A stretch of 64,000 nt of DNA from Pseudomonas sp. NBRC 111124 (GTDB lineage: Bacteria > Pseudomonadota > Gammaproteobacteria > Pseudomonadales > Pseudomonadaceae), in the NCBI RefSeq assembly GCF_001320245.1, contig NZ_BCBA01000002.1, positions 1 to 64,000 on the forward strand, given 5' to 3'. Below are positions 25,075-33,155 of the stretch, piece by piece. The notes under the pieces are model-generated. The model ran no database searches. It was given only the letters and a program-made list of their open reading frames with translations, and was not told where the DNA came from. The position numbers and the translations under genes are program-made. Position 1 is the stretch's first letter. Every line of letters starts with the position of its first letter.

Positions 25075-25096
25075 AAAAAACCCGCCGAAGCGGGTC
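25075..25096 (-). terminator. Intrinsic terminator upstream of the scaffold gene
   Basis: On the minus strand ACCCGCTTCGGCGGG is followed by TTTTTTC. It lies 45 bp before the scaffold ATG, within the head operon. Late transcripts must pass it, so it supports processive antitermination or a separate promoter for scaffold-capsid. Confidence 0.75.
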
Positions 25097-25161
25097 GAAG
25101 GAAACACGCGCTGATGTAGGATGCGGCGACCAGAAGCTGGGTTAACCTCGATACCGCGCCG

Positions 25162-25680
25162 ATGAAATGTCCTAAACCACTTTCCGACAAACCCAAAAAG
25201 GCTTGGACCAAGCTGGATGTAACGGTTCAAGCGGCCATAGTTGCCGGCTTTTTCACCGCTGGAGGGATTGGCATCCAGGCCTATTCGTCCCATACCTCCA
25301 TTCAGAAGGAGCTGCGCACCAGTTGCGTAAAAAGGCTCGATGAAAGAGAGGACAAATTACGCTCTAGAGCAGAGGCCATGCTGGTTGCCCTCTCGAAGTC
25401 TTTCTCCTACCCGTACCATCCTGACCCTTCGCACGAAGAGCTAGCATTGCGTTACGAGAACGCTATCGCTTCCGCTGAGGCACTTGTGGCTCACTCATCG
25501 CCAAAGCTCGCGACGAAAACGATGAATCTCATCGGCGATTACATGCAAGCCATGCAGCTTACTGATGATGAAGGCACTCGTGCCCAGCGGAGCGCAGACC
25601 TGGCCAGACAGATCGAGGATTGGCACCACGTCTATTTTCAGGAGCTAACGGAATTCGATCTCGAGCGAAAAGATTGCTGA
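25162..25680 (+). CDS. Unknown membrane-anchored protein, reversed inside the head operon
   Basis: A 172-residue protein on the strand opposite to all surrounding head genes. Residues 15-40 (WTKLDVTVQAAIVAGFFTAG...) form one membrane segment with a basic N-terminus inside; the rest is a charged helical domain. I do not recognise a family. It stops 2 bp from the end of the minor head gene and follows a terminator, the classical layout of a 'moron': an extra transcription unit inserted between structural genes and expressed in the lysogen. Membrane anchoring would fit a role in superinfection exclusion or defence, but this is inference. No strong ribosome-binding site is seen. Confidence 0.6.
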   Translation: MKCPKPLSDKPKKAWTKLDVTVQAAIVAGFFTAGGIGIQAYSSHTSIQKELRTSCVKRLDEREDKLRSRAEAMLVALSKSFSYPYHPDPSHEELALRYENAIASAEALVAHSSPKLATKTMNLIGDYMQAMQLTDDEGTRAQRSADLARQIEDWHHVYFQELTEFDLERKDC

Positions 25681-25682
25681 TC

Positions 25683-26774
25683 TCATAGCCCCGCACGATC
25701 AAATGCTAACGGCTCCAGCTCCTTGAGCTGGTCCAGCGTCAGCGGCTTGAAGTTCTTGTCCAGCTGCAGCGCAGCGAAGCGCTCGGCCGTCAGCCCGCCA
25801 TCGCGGAACAGCTTGCCGCGCACCGGGCCCAAAGCGGCGTCCTGAAACGCTGCCGGCTGAGTTTTGAGCCATTGGTAGTAACTGAGGCTGGCGGAGACCT
25901 GCCCGCCACCGTCTGCGCCGACGGCCGCCCTGGTGGCTCCCTGGGCGAATTGCGCCGACAACCTGGTGATCGGGGTGATGGTGGTTCGGCAGTGGATGTG
26001 GAATGGTGGCACAGGCCCCTTGCCCATCTCGTACTCGCGGCCATCCAGGCTCCTGCACTGCACGCTGGTCTTCCTGTCCAGTGTGGCGACGATCCGATAG
26101 CCAGGCACCACCTCGGCATTCGCCCTGAGCGTTTCCATGCGCGCGGTGGTGGCCACATGCTGGACTGCTGTCTGGACGACTGCCCGGGCGCTTCGGTTCG
26201 TGACCGCAAGCACGCCGTCTGTGAAGTTCTGCGCCGCGGTGCCGCGAATGGCCTGGGTAATCTCGGCGTTGGTCTGGCCCTGCACGACCCCCATTCGGAT
26301 GGCGTTGGTTACTCTGTCCGATTCGGTGCGCGTCCACCCGCTCAGGAAAGGCTTGAGCAGCTTTCCGCCATCGACGCCGGACACCTGCAGGGGCTGCGTG
26401 TTGATCGCAGCCCTGAGCAGCGAGTCTGTCGGCATGGCCGCATCGATCAGCAGCGCCTTCTCCAGGCTGCGCCCCTCGAATGCAGCCTCGTACTGCGCGA
26501 TGTCCACCAGGTCGGACTGCATCCGGTCGCTGAAGGCCTTGTAGATCTCCAGCAGCTTGCCCCCTACCCGCCCCAGGAACTCCTCAAGCCGGCTCCGGCC
26601 GTAGGTGGTCAGCTCCTTGCGGGTGAGCTGGTCGCGGACATGGCTGTCAGCCCGGCGCAGGCAGGTTTCGAACTTCTTGACCTCGCCCGCCTTCAGCCGC
26701 TCAAGCAGTACCGAGTGGCGGCTTGCCTGCTCCAGCAACTTCTCGTCCGCCGTTTGCTCCGGTTTCATCGCCAT
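25683..26774 (-). CDS. Minor head protein (Mu F / SPP1 gp7-like)
   Basis: A 363-residue protein encoded immediately after the portal. It has a long N-terminal helical part (HSVLLERLKAGEVKKFETCL...) and the conserved C-terminal phage head morphogenesis domain: VQTAVQHVATTARMETLRAN, then DRKTSVQCRSLDGREYE and PPFHIHCRTTITPI with the family's Cys/His pairs. Proteins of this kind are bound to the portal in the procapsid and some travel with the DNA. The gene overlaps the portal gene by 74 bases in another frame. Confidence 0.85.
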   Translation of the reverse strand: MAMKPEQTADEKLLEQASRHSVLLERLKAGEVKKFETCLRRADSHVRDQLTRKELTTYGRSRLEEFLGRVGGKLLEIYKAFSDRMQSDLVDIAQYEAAFEGRSLEKALLIDAAMPTDSLLRAAINTQPLQVSGVDGGKLLKPFLSGWTRTESDRVTNAIRMGVVQGQTNAEITQAIRGTAAQNFTDGVLAVTNRSARAVVQTAVQHVATTARMETLRANAEVVPGYRIVATLDRKTSVQCRSLDGREYEMGKGPVPPFHIHCRTTITPITRLSAQFAQGATRAAVGADGGGQVSASLSYYQWLKTQPAAFQDAALGPVRGKLFRDGGLTAERFAALQLDKNFKPLTLDQLKELEPLAFDRAGL

Positions 26775-28152
26775 CGTCTTTGTCCAGGTTGACGCCGCCC
26801 GCGCCGTGGTTGTCGCCGATCAGTTCGGCCTCTTCGTCGTAGGGGCGCTCGGGAAGCTTCCCGGTGGTCAGGTACTGCCAGTAGGTCTCGGCGCTGATGG
26901 TGCCGGCCATGACGCTCTTCTGCAGCTCGGCCAGCACCTGGGCGTTGACCTCTGGGATCACGAACTCCGGCTTGACAGTGAAGACGACGTCGTCCGGGTC
27001 GTAGCCTGTCCACTCCGCCGCATACCGCAGGGCCTGCTCGATCGCGGCCGCAGCAGTGATGACAATGCTGTGCAGCGTGGCGTGCTGGTCGTTCTGTCGG
27101 GTCTTGCGGGCCTCGCCCGACTCGGTGCCCGAAACATCCATGACCTTGGCGCCAGCCTCAAGGGCGGCATTCTTCTGGTCTTCCATCGCCGTGCGGACGG
27201 CCTGAATGCCGGCGCCCTGAAACTCCAGGTAACCGCACGCCCCCTTGGGCCCCAGGTCCCAGGCAGCCGATGGCCCAGTGACACTGAGCTCCACGCTCTC
27301 ATCCAGGCCGGACACCCACGGCTGCGGGTGGCTAGTCTGGTGCAGCGCGGTGAAGTAGTCGGCGCTGAGCTGGTACGACTTCAGCGCAGCCCGGGCCATG
27401 GTCAGCAACGGGATCTCGTCTACGTCAGGCGAGTTGTCGGTGGAGCCGCAGTAGATCACCGGGATGTAGCCCAGGCCGCGCACCAGGTTGTTGCTGCCGT
27501 CGACAGTGCCCAGTGGGCGATCGTCTTCGATCAGCTCACCAGCCTCGTTACGCACGCCAGTGCGGCAGACCGCGCCGTCCATGTAGAACTCGCGGTAGAC
27601 CGTTTCGCATTCGTGGCTGTAGCGATCCTGCTCCTTACGCCTGAACTCGCGGAAGACGGACAGCACTAGGTCCTGGCGGCCGCCTTGGTCGGCGGCGTCC
27701 CAGTTGATGGCGTTGCGCACTGCGTAGGTGGCGAAGTACGGCTGGCCCGCGTCATCGATGTTGACCACCAGCGGCACCCGGCCGTGGGAAATGGCCTGGC
27801 GAACGATCCGCAGGAACAGCTGGGTCAGGCCGAAGCCATCGGCCGTGGCGTTGTCCTCCAAGGCCTTCAAGCCCGCTGGAATCTTCACCTCGGGGATCAG
27901 CCGCGAGACCAGGCCCATCATTGAACGCAGCGAGTCCCGCACCCAGTGCTCATACTGGGCCCGGGCGGTGTAGTTCTGGTACAGGTAAGCATTGCCAGCG
28001 CCGTCCAGCTTCTCGGCCTCGGTCATGCCGCTGGGCTTGGGTAGGTTGCGCGGGCTGCGCTTGATGGCGCCCTCGCCCTCCAGGGCGTCGTCCATCATCC
28101 GCCACTCTTCGATGTGAGCGTCGTAGTCTGGGTTGGTGGATTGAACAGGCAT
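26701..28152 (-). CDS. Portal protein (DUF4055)
   Basis: A 483-residue portal protein: it forms the ring through which DNA enters and leaves the head. The sequence (MPVQSTNPDYDAHIEEWRMM..., YTARAQYEHWVRDSLRSMMG in part, PVIYCGSTDNSPDVDEIPLL, GQPYFATYAVRNAINW) matches the DUF4055 portal group of Pseudomonas and enterobacterial siphophages. The ATG shares its A with the terminase stop (TAATG). The acidic C-terminal tail overlaps the minor head gene. Confidence 0.85.
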   Translation of the reverse strand: MPVQSTNPDYDAHIEEWRMMDDALEGEGAIKRSPRNLPKPSGMTEAEKLDGAGNAYLYQNYTARAQYEHWVRDSLRSMMGLVSRLIPEVKIPAGLKALEDNATADGFGLTQLFLRIVRQAISHGRVPLVVNIDDAGQPYFATYAVRNAINWDAADQGGRQDLVLSVFREFRRKEQDRYSHECETVYREFYMDGAVCRTGVRNEAGELIEDDRPLGTVDGSNNLVRGLGYIPVIYCGSTDNSPDVDEIPLLTMARAALKSYQLSADYFTALHQTSHPQPWVSGLDESVELSVTGPSAAWDLGPKGACGYLEFQGAGIQAVRTAMEDQKNAALEAGAKVMDVSGTESGEARKTRQNDQHATLHSIVITAAAAIEQALRYAAEWTGYDPDDVVFTVKPEFVIPEVNAQVLAELQKSVMAGTISAETYWQYLTTGKLPERPYDEEAELIGDNHGAGGVNLDKDDGDETGANGGREVAGAGKPPLGTA

Positions 28153-29480
28153 TACGCCAAACCTCCGATGCGGCGGGAGCCGGCGGACTGAGTCTTGATC
28201 GGGAACCGCTTGGCGATGAAGTAGCCCGCGGCGTCGTTCATGTGGTCGTGCCCCTTCTTGGGGTCCTTGTCCGGCTCACCCTTGTCGGTGTAGGTCTGCC
28301 GCTCCAGGCACTGGGTAAGCTGCGGGCATTGGTCAATGTTGACCTTCAAGCGCCGCTCCCCGTAGGTGTTAAGGAACATGGAGTTGACCGCATTGATGCG
28401 GTCCTTGACTCCGGGGTTCTGCGAGTCGACCACCACTGTGAAGCCGGCCTTCTTGAGGAGGGACAGATCCGATTCGCTGGCGTTCTTGCTGCTGGTGTTC
28501 TGGCCGCTGGCGTCTGGGTACACAGAGACGCTGTGGCCGGAGAACCGAACCTTGATCTTCTCGATCATCTCGGGTGTATCCCGTACCGAGTGGAACTCAT
28601 CCAGCGCCAGCGGCAGGCCGTCCCGGACCACGTAGACGACCGCCGCCATCTTCATGACGTTGAAGTCCATGCCGATATGCACGGCCTCGCCGGGCTTGAT
28701 GCGCTCGCTGGTGCGGCACTCGACCCGGTCGAAGGTGTAGTAGACGACCCCGGCATAGTTCTCGAACCCGGCCTCGTATTCCTGGCGGAATGTGCGCGGA
28801 TCCATCTTACGCCGGGCGGCGTCCAGCTCATCGGCCGGGACGTTGCCGCCCTGCAGCGAGGTGTACTGCCAACTCTTGTGATCAGGCTCACCGCCCGGTT
28901 GCCCGTCGCGATAGGTGTCATAGCAATGGTTGAAGCCCTTCGGCGTGCCGATCCGCAGCGCATGCCCGCCCTTTCTTGACTCCCCGGTCTGGGGGATCGT
29001 GTATTGGCAGGTCGAGAGCATTGGCCTGAGCACTTCTTCCCAGGCTGCCCACGGGCAGTCCGCCCATTCGTCCACCAGCACGAAGAACAGGCCGGAGCCC
29101 CGCAGGTTGTCGTAATTGTCCAGGCCGACCACGCGCATGATGTGGCCGGACTTGAGGGTAATCGAGCATTCGGTCTCATTCGGCCTGGCCGCGCGCCATG
29201 CTTCAGGGATGGCCTGCTTCAGCCGGCGCCAGAAGACCCTCTTGGCCTGCTTGAACGTCGGCGCTCCATACCAGATCTCGTCCTCAACGCTAACGCCCCA
29301 CTCCGCAGCCAACCGGGCCGCGCGGCGCATCTCGGCCTTGCCGAGGAAGGTCTTGCCGAATCTACGCCCGCACACCGCATCACGGAAGCGCGCCTGAGGC
29401 TGAAAGCCCCAGACGTAGATGTTCGCCTGCTTCGGCGTCAGCTTCACCGGCGGGTCATAGGTACGGGGTAGTCGGGACAC
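28152..29480 (-). CDS. Terminase large subunit
   Basis: A 442-residue packaging motor. The ATPase has Walker A CGRRFGKT (residues 37-44) and Walker B LFFVLVDEWAD (131-141); the RNase H-like nuclease domain begins at HIGMDFNVMKMAAVVY, with the first catalytic Asp. I prefer the GTG at 29480 (MSRLPRTYDP), which has GGAG 10 bases upstream; a TTG at 29510 is the alternative. It overlaps the small subunit gene by 26 bases. Confidence 0.9.
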   Translation of the reverse strand: MSRLPRTYDPPVKLTPKQANIYVWGFQPQARFRDAVCGRRFGKTFLGKAEMRRAARLAAEWGVSVEDEIWYGAPTFKQAKRVFWRRLKQAIPEAWRAARPNETECSITLKSGHIMRVVGLDNYDNLRGSGLFFVLVDEWADCPWAAWEEVLRPMLSTCQYTIPQTGESRKGGHALRIGTPKGFNHCYDTYRDGQPGGEPDHKSWQYTSLQGGNVPADELDAARRKMDPRTFRQEYEAGFENYAGVVYYTFDRVECRTSERIKPGEAVHIGMDFNVMKMAAVVYVVRDGLPLALDEFHSVRDTPEMIEKIKVRFSGHSVSVYPDASGQNTSSKNASESDLSLLKKAGFTVVVDSQNPGVKDRINAVNSMFLNTYGERRLKVNIDQCPQLTQCLERQTYTDKGEPDKDPKKGHDHMNDAAGYFIAKRFPIKTQSAGSRRIGGLA

Positions 29481-29931
29481 CTTCGTCTGGCTCCAGCTTG
29501 TACTCAGCAACGGCGTGTGGCTGATCCGCCTGGGAGCCCAGGGGCTTGTCGGGTTCGAGCTTACGGTTGATGTACATGTCGCCGCATTCCTTGGCGGCCT
29601 GCTCGTACAGCTGGGCAGTCAGCGCCAGGTTGCGCATGTTCTCCGCCTTCACGGCCATCCTTCCCAAGCCACGAAGACGGAACGCCCGATTGGCAATGGG
29701 GATCTCTGCCGTCTCTTCGCGGAAGCGCTTGCGGGTATCCTCGAACAGGGTTCGCCACTTCGCTGCCAGATTGGCCCCAGCGCGCTTGGTTGGGTCGTGC
29801 TGCTCGACCTGCTGACGGCTCACATCGATATCGAATTCTTGCTTGACGGCTTGTGAGACCTGGGTAGGCGTGTCAAAGCACGCCAAAGCCTGAACGATGA
29901 AGGCTTTTACATCGCTTGTCAGGGCTGCCAT
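29455..29931 (-). CDS. Terminase small subunit (DUF2280)
   Basis: A 158-residue protein of the DUF2280 family, which recognises the phage packaging site. The N-terminal helix-turn-helix region (DVKAFIVQALACFDTPTQVS, EFDIDVSRQQVEQHDPTKRAG) is followed by a coiled-coil oligomerisation region (RFREETAEIPIANRAFRLRG) and a C-terminal tail. Position directly before TerL is as expected. The cos or pac site is therefore likely nearby, but I could not pick it out. Confidence 0.85.
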   Translation of the reverse strand: MAALTSDVKAFIVQALACFDTPTQVSQAVKQEFDIDVSRQQVEQHDPTKRAGANLAAKWRTLFEDTRKRFREETAEIPIANRAFRLRGLGRMAVKAENMRNLALTAQLYEQAAKECGDMYINRKLEPDKPLGSQADQPHAVAEYKLEPDEGVPTTPYL

Positions 29932-29962
29932 AGGTTGGATTCCGTCTTATGCCTGTCTCACA

Positions 29963-30571
29963 TCAGGCCGACTTGAGCAGGCAGGTTCCGCAGGCCCTCG
30001 AAATGTTTATCTTGGCCACCTCAGGCGGCCTGCTTGCAGCGTCGATCAGCTGCTGTACGTCGTTGCTGGCACCGTAGCGCCTCACCACACCGACGAACTC
30101 TTCGACGTCGTGACCGCGCAGGTAGAGCTTGGGCAGCCCTTCCTGGGTGAACTTGGGAGCGCCGTGCTCATCGGTCGCCTGGGCAATGTGGTAGAGCTCA
30201 TGCTCGACCAGGGCGCAGAACTCAGCGTCGGTGCACTGGGCGCAGTAATCGGCGGCCAGGGTAATCAGGTAGGCCGGCACCTCGCCGAACCACTGACGCA
30301 TCTGTTGCTCTTGCCGGGCCTTCTGCCATCCGCCAGCTCGAAACATGAGCTGCTCGGTCTGGCCAAGTACCACCCGCCCCTGCTTGCCGAATCCGCTCGA
30401 TGCCCACAGCACACCGATGTTGGCGTCAATCAGGTGGGCGTGCTCGGGGTTATGGATGCTGCCGGTCTCTGCGAGGATCTCACTCTGCACCCAGTCCCAC
30501 ACACCAGTGGCTGGGCGCAGGGTGAGCCATAGCGATTCAACAAGATCAGCAGGTGGTGTAGGCCTACTCAT
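29963..30571 (-). CDS. Putative phage metallopeptidase
   Basis: A 202-residue protein with the zinc-peptidase motif VEHELYHIAQ (HExxH near residue 135). The family ('putative phage metallopeptidase') is common just upstream of terminase genes in Pseudomonas prophages. Residues RGHDVEEFVGVVRRYG farther on may supply the third ligand. The function in the phage is unknown; head maturation or an anti-host role have been suggested for such proteins. The ATG at 30571 is preferred to GTG 30586, as it gives the usual N-terminus MSRPTPPADLVE. Confidence 0.75.
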   Translation of the reverse strand: MSRPTPPADLVESLWLTLRPATGVWDWVQSEILAETGSIHNPEHAHLIDANIGVLWASSGFGKQGRVVLGQTEQLMFRAGGWQKARQEQQMRQWFGEVPAYLITLAADYCAQCTDAEFCALVEHELYHIAQATDEHGAPKFTQEGLPKLYLRGHDVEEFVGVVRRYGASNDVQQLIDAASRPPEVAKINISRACGTCLLKSA

Positions 30572-30679
30572 AGCGTGTTCGCTCACTCAGCCTCACGGAC
30601 ATAGCAACTGCATCGAGTTGAGTCGCAAGCAGCAGCCAAGAATGGTTGAATTGGGTCGCACTCAACAAAGGAGACGTGC

Positions 30680-30958
30680 ATGGAATTTTTCAGGGTTTTC
30701 GAAATACTGGCGCTCGGCTTTTACTCGGCAGCGGGCGTCGCTCTTTTTATGGGGCTCTACATGCTCAATTACGGCGCTCGATGCTTGGACGCTTGGAGGA
30801 AACGCGAGACGCTCCCTACTGACCGTGTACTTTTCCATCTGATTGTTGCCGCATTGATCGGCCTACTAGCCGGCTGCTTCGCTCAAGGGCTAGTAGACAT
30901 GAAGTCGGCTTGTGATCTCGCCGGACAACAGCTGGGGCCGTGCCTTTTCAGCAGATGA
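30680..30958 (+). CDS. Small two-span membrane protein, reversed in the late operon
   Basis: A 92-residue protein on the plus strand between two minus-strand phage genes. It has two membrane segments (residues 8-30, EILALGFYSAAGVALFMGLY in part, and 51-68, LFHLIVAALIGLLAGCFAQG). AAAGGAG lies 6 bases before the ATG, and TTGAGT/TTGAAT hexamers upstream could belong to a promoter. I recognise no family. It ends 3 bp before the stop of the converging 105-residue gene. As with the gene at 25162, the inverted orientation suggests separate expression in the lysogen. Confidence 0.6.
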   Translation: MEFFRVFEILALGFYSAAGVALFMGLYMLNYGARCLDAWRKRETLPTDRVLFHLIVAALIGLLAGCFAQGLVDMKSACDLAGQQLGPCLFSR

Positions 30959-30961
30959 TTT

Positions 30962-31279
30962 CTACGGTGCTACCCGATTCAGGGCCTCATCAGCCTTGTC
31001 AGCGGCCTGGGTAGCGGTGGTCGCTGCCTTTGACGCCTTAGTTACGGCACTCTCGGTCTTGCGGGTCAGGTCGTCCAGACGCTTGTCCCGCTCGGCCATA
31101 GCTGCATCGTAGGCGCTGCGGATCTCGTCCACCTGGTGGGCTTGGGTATTGGCCATGGCCCAATAGGCCGACTGCCAGCCGAGTACTGCTCCACCTGCAA
31201 TCAGCAAGGCTGCAATCACCCACACCTCAGCCCGGCGCCACCAACGACGAGCAATGAATTCCAGTGCGCACTTGTCCAT
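30962..31279 (-). CDS. Membrane protein of the lysis/packaging boundary (holin-like)
   Basis: A 105-residue protein with one N-terminal membrane segment (residues 19-38, VWVIAALLIAGGAVLGWQSA) followed by a charged coiled coil (AAMAERDKRLDDLTRKTESA). Its ATG shares its last base with the stop of the preceding gene (TGATG), so the pair is co-translated. This pair before the terminase is where Pseudomonas siphophages carry holin-type genes, but a single-span protein with a long coiled coil may also be an antiholin or a spanin-like component. Confidence 0.55.
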   Translation of the reverse strand: MDKCALEFIARRWWRRAEVWVIAALLIAGGAVLGWQSAYWAMANTQAHQVDEIRSAYDAAMAERDKRLDDLTRKTESAVTKASKAATTATQAADKADEALNRVAP

Positions 31280-31650
31280 CAGGCTGTACCTCCAAGCTGG
31301 GAGCGAAGCCGGGAAATCTCGGCGCTCTGGGTGGTCACCTTCTCGGTGAGCTGGCCCACCTGGCTGGTGAGGGCTTCAATTTTCCCCTCCATCCGCCCTA
31401 CTGCTGCTGCGAGCTCGTTGCGCTCCTTGGCGAACTGGTCGGCACGAGCCTCGGCCAACTTGCGGGCCTCGCGCTCGGAGTCGAGCAGCTCATTCAGCCG
31501 GCGGACAGTGCCGATGTCGGCATTGTCCATGGCGCGGTCGGCGGCGTCCTTGGAAAGGAACTTGCGCAGCCACAAGAAGCCGCCCAGCAATACAGTGCCC
31601 GTTCCGCCCAGCCAGGTGGCTGTGCCTGGGCCGAGGTCGGTCGGGTCCAT
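31279..31650 (-). CDS. Putative holin-like membrane protein, first gene of the late operon
   Basis: A 123-residue protein. It begins MDPTDLGPGTATWLGGTGTV with one short membrane segment (LGGTGTVLLGGFLWL) and continues with a long coiled coil (residues 40-115). GGAG is 7 bases before the ATG at 31650; the open frame is longer (to 31980) but the upstream part overlaps the HicA gene antisense. Similar proteins are found next to holins in Pseudomonas prophages (DUF2730-like). I suggest a role in lysis timing, without proof. Confidence 0.55.
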   Translation of the reverse strand: MDPTDLGPGTATWLGGTGTVLLGGFLWLRKFLSKDAADRAMDNADIGTVRRLNELLDSEREARKLAEARADQFAKERNELAAAVGRMEGKIEALTSQVGQLTEKVTTQSAEISRLRSQLGGTA

Positions 31651-31680
31651 CCGTAATCTCCAGGTGCACCCTACGGAAAC

Positions 31681-31718
31681 ACCACAAATATGTTGTATTA
31701 CCACAAATCTGCTGTATG
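31681..31718 (+). promoter_or_regulatory. hicAB promoter with tandem operator repeats
   Basis: Two 19-bp direct repeats abut each other: ACCACAAATATGTTGTATT (31681-31699) and ACCACAAATCTGCTGTATG (31700-31718), 16 of 19 identical. Each has an inner inverted repeat of the ACAA-N-TTGT kind. They cover a promoter (TTGTAT, 16-bp spacer, TATGCT at 31714-31719), so a DNA-binding HicB could shut its own operon. Confidence 0.6.
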
Positions 31719-31749
31719 CTAGACCTATCCAAACAACAGAGACGAGGTG

Positions 31750-31929
31750 ATGAAGTTCAGCGAGTTCAGACGATGGTTGAAGGCCCACGGGGTGACCTTC
31801 GAAGCGGCGAAAGGAAGCCACTTCAAGATCACAGCCCCAAACGGCAAACAGACTGTCTTCGCGGACCACGGTGCTAAGGAAATGCCCGAACCGACCCGCA
31901 AGGCGATCATCAAGCAACTGGGGCTCTAA
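31750..31929 (+). CDS. hicA: HicA-type mRNA interferase toxin
   Basis: A 59-residue toxin with a double-stranded-RNA-binding-like fold that cleaves mRNA on the ribosome-independent route. The catalytic histidine is in KGSHFKI (near residue 24); PNGKQTVFADHGAKEMPEPT and the C-terminal KAIIKQLGL are the usual HicA pattern. An ATG at 31750 and GTG at 31747 are both possible; GAGG overlaps them closely. hicB follows after 49 bp. Plus strand, opposite to the surrounding late genes, with its own promoter and operators. Confidence 0.9.
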   Translation: MKFSEFRRWLKAHGVTFEAAKGSHFKITAPNGKQTVFADHGAKEMPEPTRKAIIKQLGL

Positions 31930-31978
31930 GAGCCCCCTTAGCCTATGACCGCTGAACGCATCACCCTGAGGAGTGACC

Positions 31979-32407
31979 ATGTACGACTATGCAATCCGCT
32001 TTGAAGAGGACGGCACCGCGCCAGGCGTTGCCGTTTTCTGCCGTGATCTGCCACAACTGAACAGCTATGGCGACAACCGCGAGCATGCGATCAGCGAGGC
32101 GATCGACGCCATCGAGTCCACGCTGTCGCTCTATGCGGACCAGCGATGGATGATTCCAGAGGCAACCTCGGCCAAGGAGGGAGAGGTGGTCATCCACCTG
32201 CCAGCAGTCACCGTGGCGAAAATCGCGCTGTGGAACGAGATGATGGCGCGAGGTATGCGCAAGGCCGATCTGTGTCGACTGCTGGGTGTATCCCAGACCC
32301 AGGGAGATCGCTTGGTCGACTTCCTGCACACTTCGAAGATGGAGCAGCTAGAGAGCGCTTTTGCCGCCATGGGCAAACGATTGTCGATATCGGTTGAGGC
32401 TGCCTGA
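31979..32407 (+). CDS. hicB: HicB-type antitoxin with DNA-binding domain
   Basis: A 142-residue antitoxin. The N-terminal partially degraded RNase H-like fold (YDYAIRFEEDGTAPGVAVFC, LPQLNSYGDNREHAISEAID) binds and blocks HicA. The C-terminal helix-turn-helix (RKADLCRLLGVSQTQGDRLV) should bind the operator repeats at 31681-31718. GGAG lies 7 bases before the ATG at 31979. Together the pair stabilises the prophage and may act against other phages. Confidence 0.9.
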   Translation: MYDYAIRFEEDGTAPGVAVFCRDLPQLNSYGDNREHAISEAIDAIESTLSLYADQRWMIPEATSAKEGEVVIHLPAVTVAKIALWNEMMARGMRKADLCRLLGVSQTQGDRLVDFLHTSKMEQLESAFAAMGKRLSISVEAA

Positions 32408-32462
32408 GCGCCATCCACCAACGAGGCTATTGAAGGGCCTGTTTAGGCCCTATTCCAGAAAC

Positions 32463-32485
32463 AAAAAAGCCCGCACTTGGCGGGC
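32463..32485 (-). terminator. Terminator of the pagL unit
   Basis: On the minus strand GCCCGCCAAGTGCGGGC is directly followed by TTTTTT. It lies 22 bp after the pagL stop and also faces the end of hicB; it isolates the pagL gene from the late operon below. Confidence 0.8.
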
Positions 32486-32506
32486 AAGGGAGCTACGCAG
32501 AAAGAG

Positions 32507-33016
32507 TTAGATCTGGTGGCTGTAGAACAGCGAGAACGACTCGATGCCGTCGTTCGGCTGCTTGATACCAGCGTTGGAGTAATGAATCGCTCGAATACCA
32601 ACCTTCTGCGTCTCGCCGATCTTCAGGCCAGCGCCGATGCGGTCTTCAAAGTTGAAGGCCGAACCAAAGTCTTGGTCGCCTGCGGATGTACCAGAGAAGA
32701 CTGCCACGCCGATACCCGCCTCAACGAATGGCTTCACATTTCCGCTGCCGAATTCGTAAACGAAAACTGGCGCAAAGGACAGCGAGTGAGCGCCGCCGGA
32801 AGCATCTCCGGCCTCCCAATAGGTATACCCAGCATCCCAATAACCGGTTAGACGGCCCGCGCTGGACTCAAACCAGCTTCTGTCCCAGTTAAAGCCAACG
32901 CCTACGCGCGCTGTAATGCCACCTTGACTTGTCGCACCCAGCGCCCCGGAAAGCTCAGCTGCTCCGGCGGACGCAGCGACAAGGGACAGCGCTGCAGCAG
33001 CTAGAACGGTTTTCAT
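32507..33016 (-). CDS. pagL: PagL lipid A 3-O-deacylase
   Basis: A 169-residue outer-membrane enzyme that removes the 3-O acyl chain of lipid A, which lowers TLR4 signalling and changes outer-membrane properties. A signal peptide (MKTVLAAAALSLVAASAGA, cleavage near A20) is followed by an 8-stranded barrel of about 149 residues, the length of P. aeruginosa PagL. The C-terminal signature HYSNAGIKQPNDGIESFSLF holds the catalytic His145, Ser147 and Glu159, with the same spacing as H126/S128/E140 of PagL. The start at 33016 gives a proper signal peptide; an in-frame ATG at 33049 is less likely. It lies between a terminator behind the Q-like gene and its own terminator, as a separate unit inside the prophage. 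Confidence 0.93.
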   Translation of the reverse strand: MKTVLAAAALSLVAASAGAAELSGALGATSQGGITARVGVGFNWDRSWFESSAGRLTGYWDAGYTYWEAGDASGGAHSLSFAPVFVYEFGSGNVKPFVEAGIGVAVFSGTSAGDQDFGSAFNFEDRIGAGLKIGETQKVGIRAIHYSNAGIKQPNDGIESFSLFYSHQI

Positions 33017-33155
33017 AATCACGGTCTTCCATGTTTGTTTAGTTAGCAACCTATCAGAATCATAGTGCTATCAAAACGTTCCGTGTTACAAAAAAAAATC
33101 CTATCCGACCTCGCTCGGGGGGGTGACAGGACTCTTGAGGCCCTCTTCGGGCAAT

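Noticed and set aside
23702..25075. 457-codon plus-strand frame over capsid and scaffold genes
   Set aside because: Antisense shadow; both minus-strand genes are supported by order and sequence.
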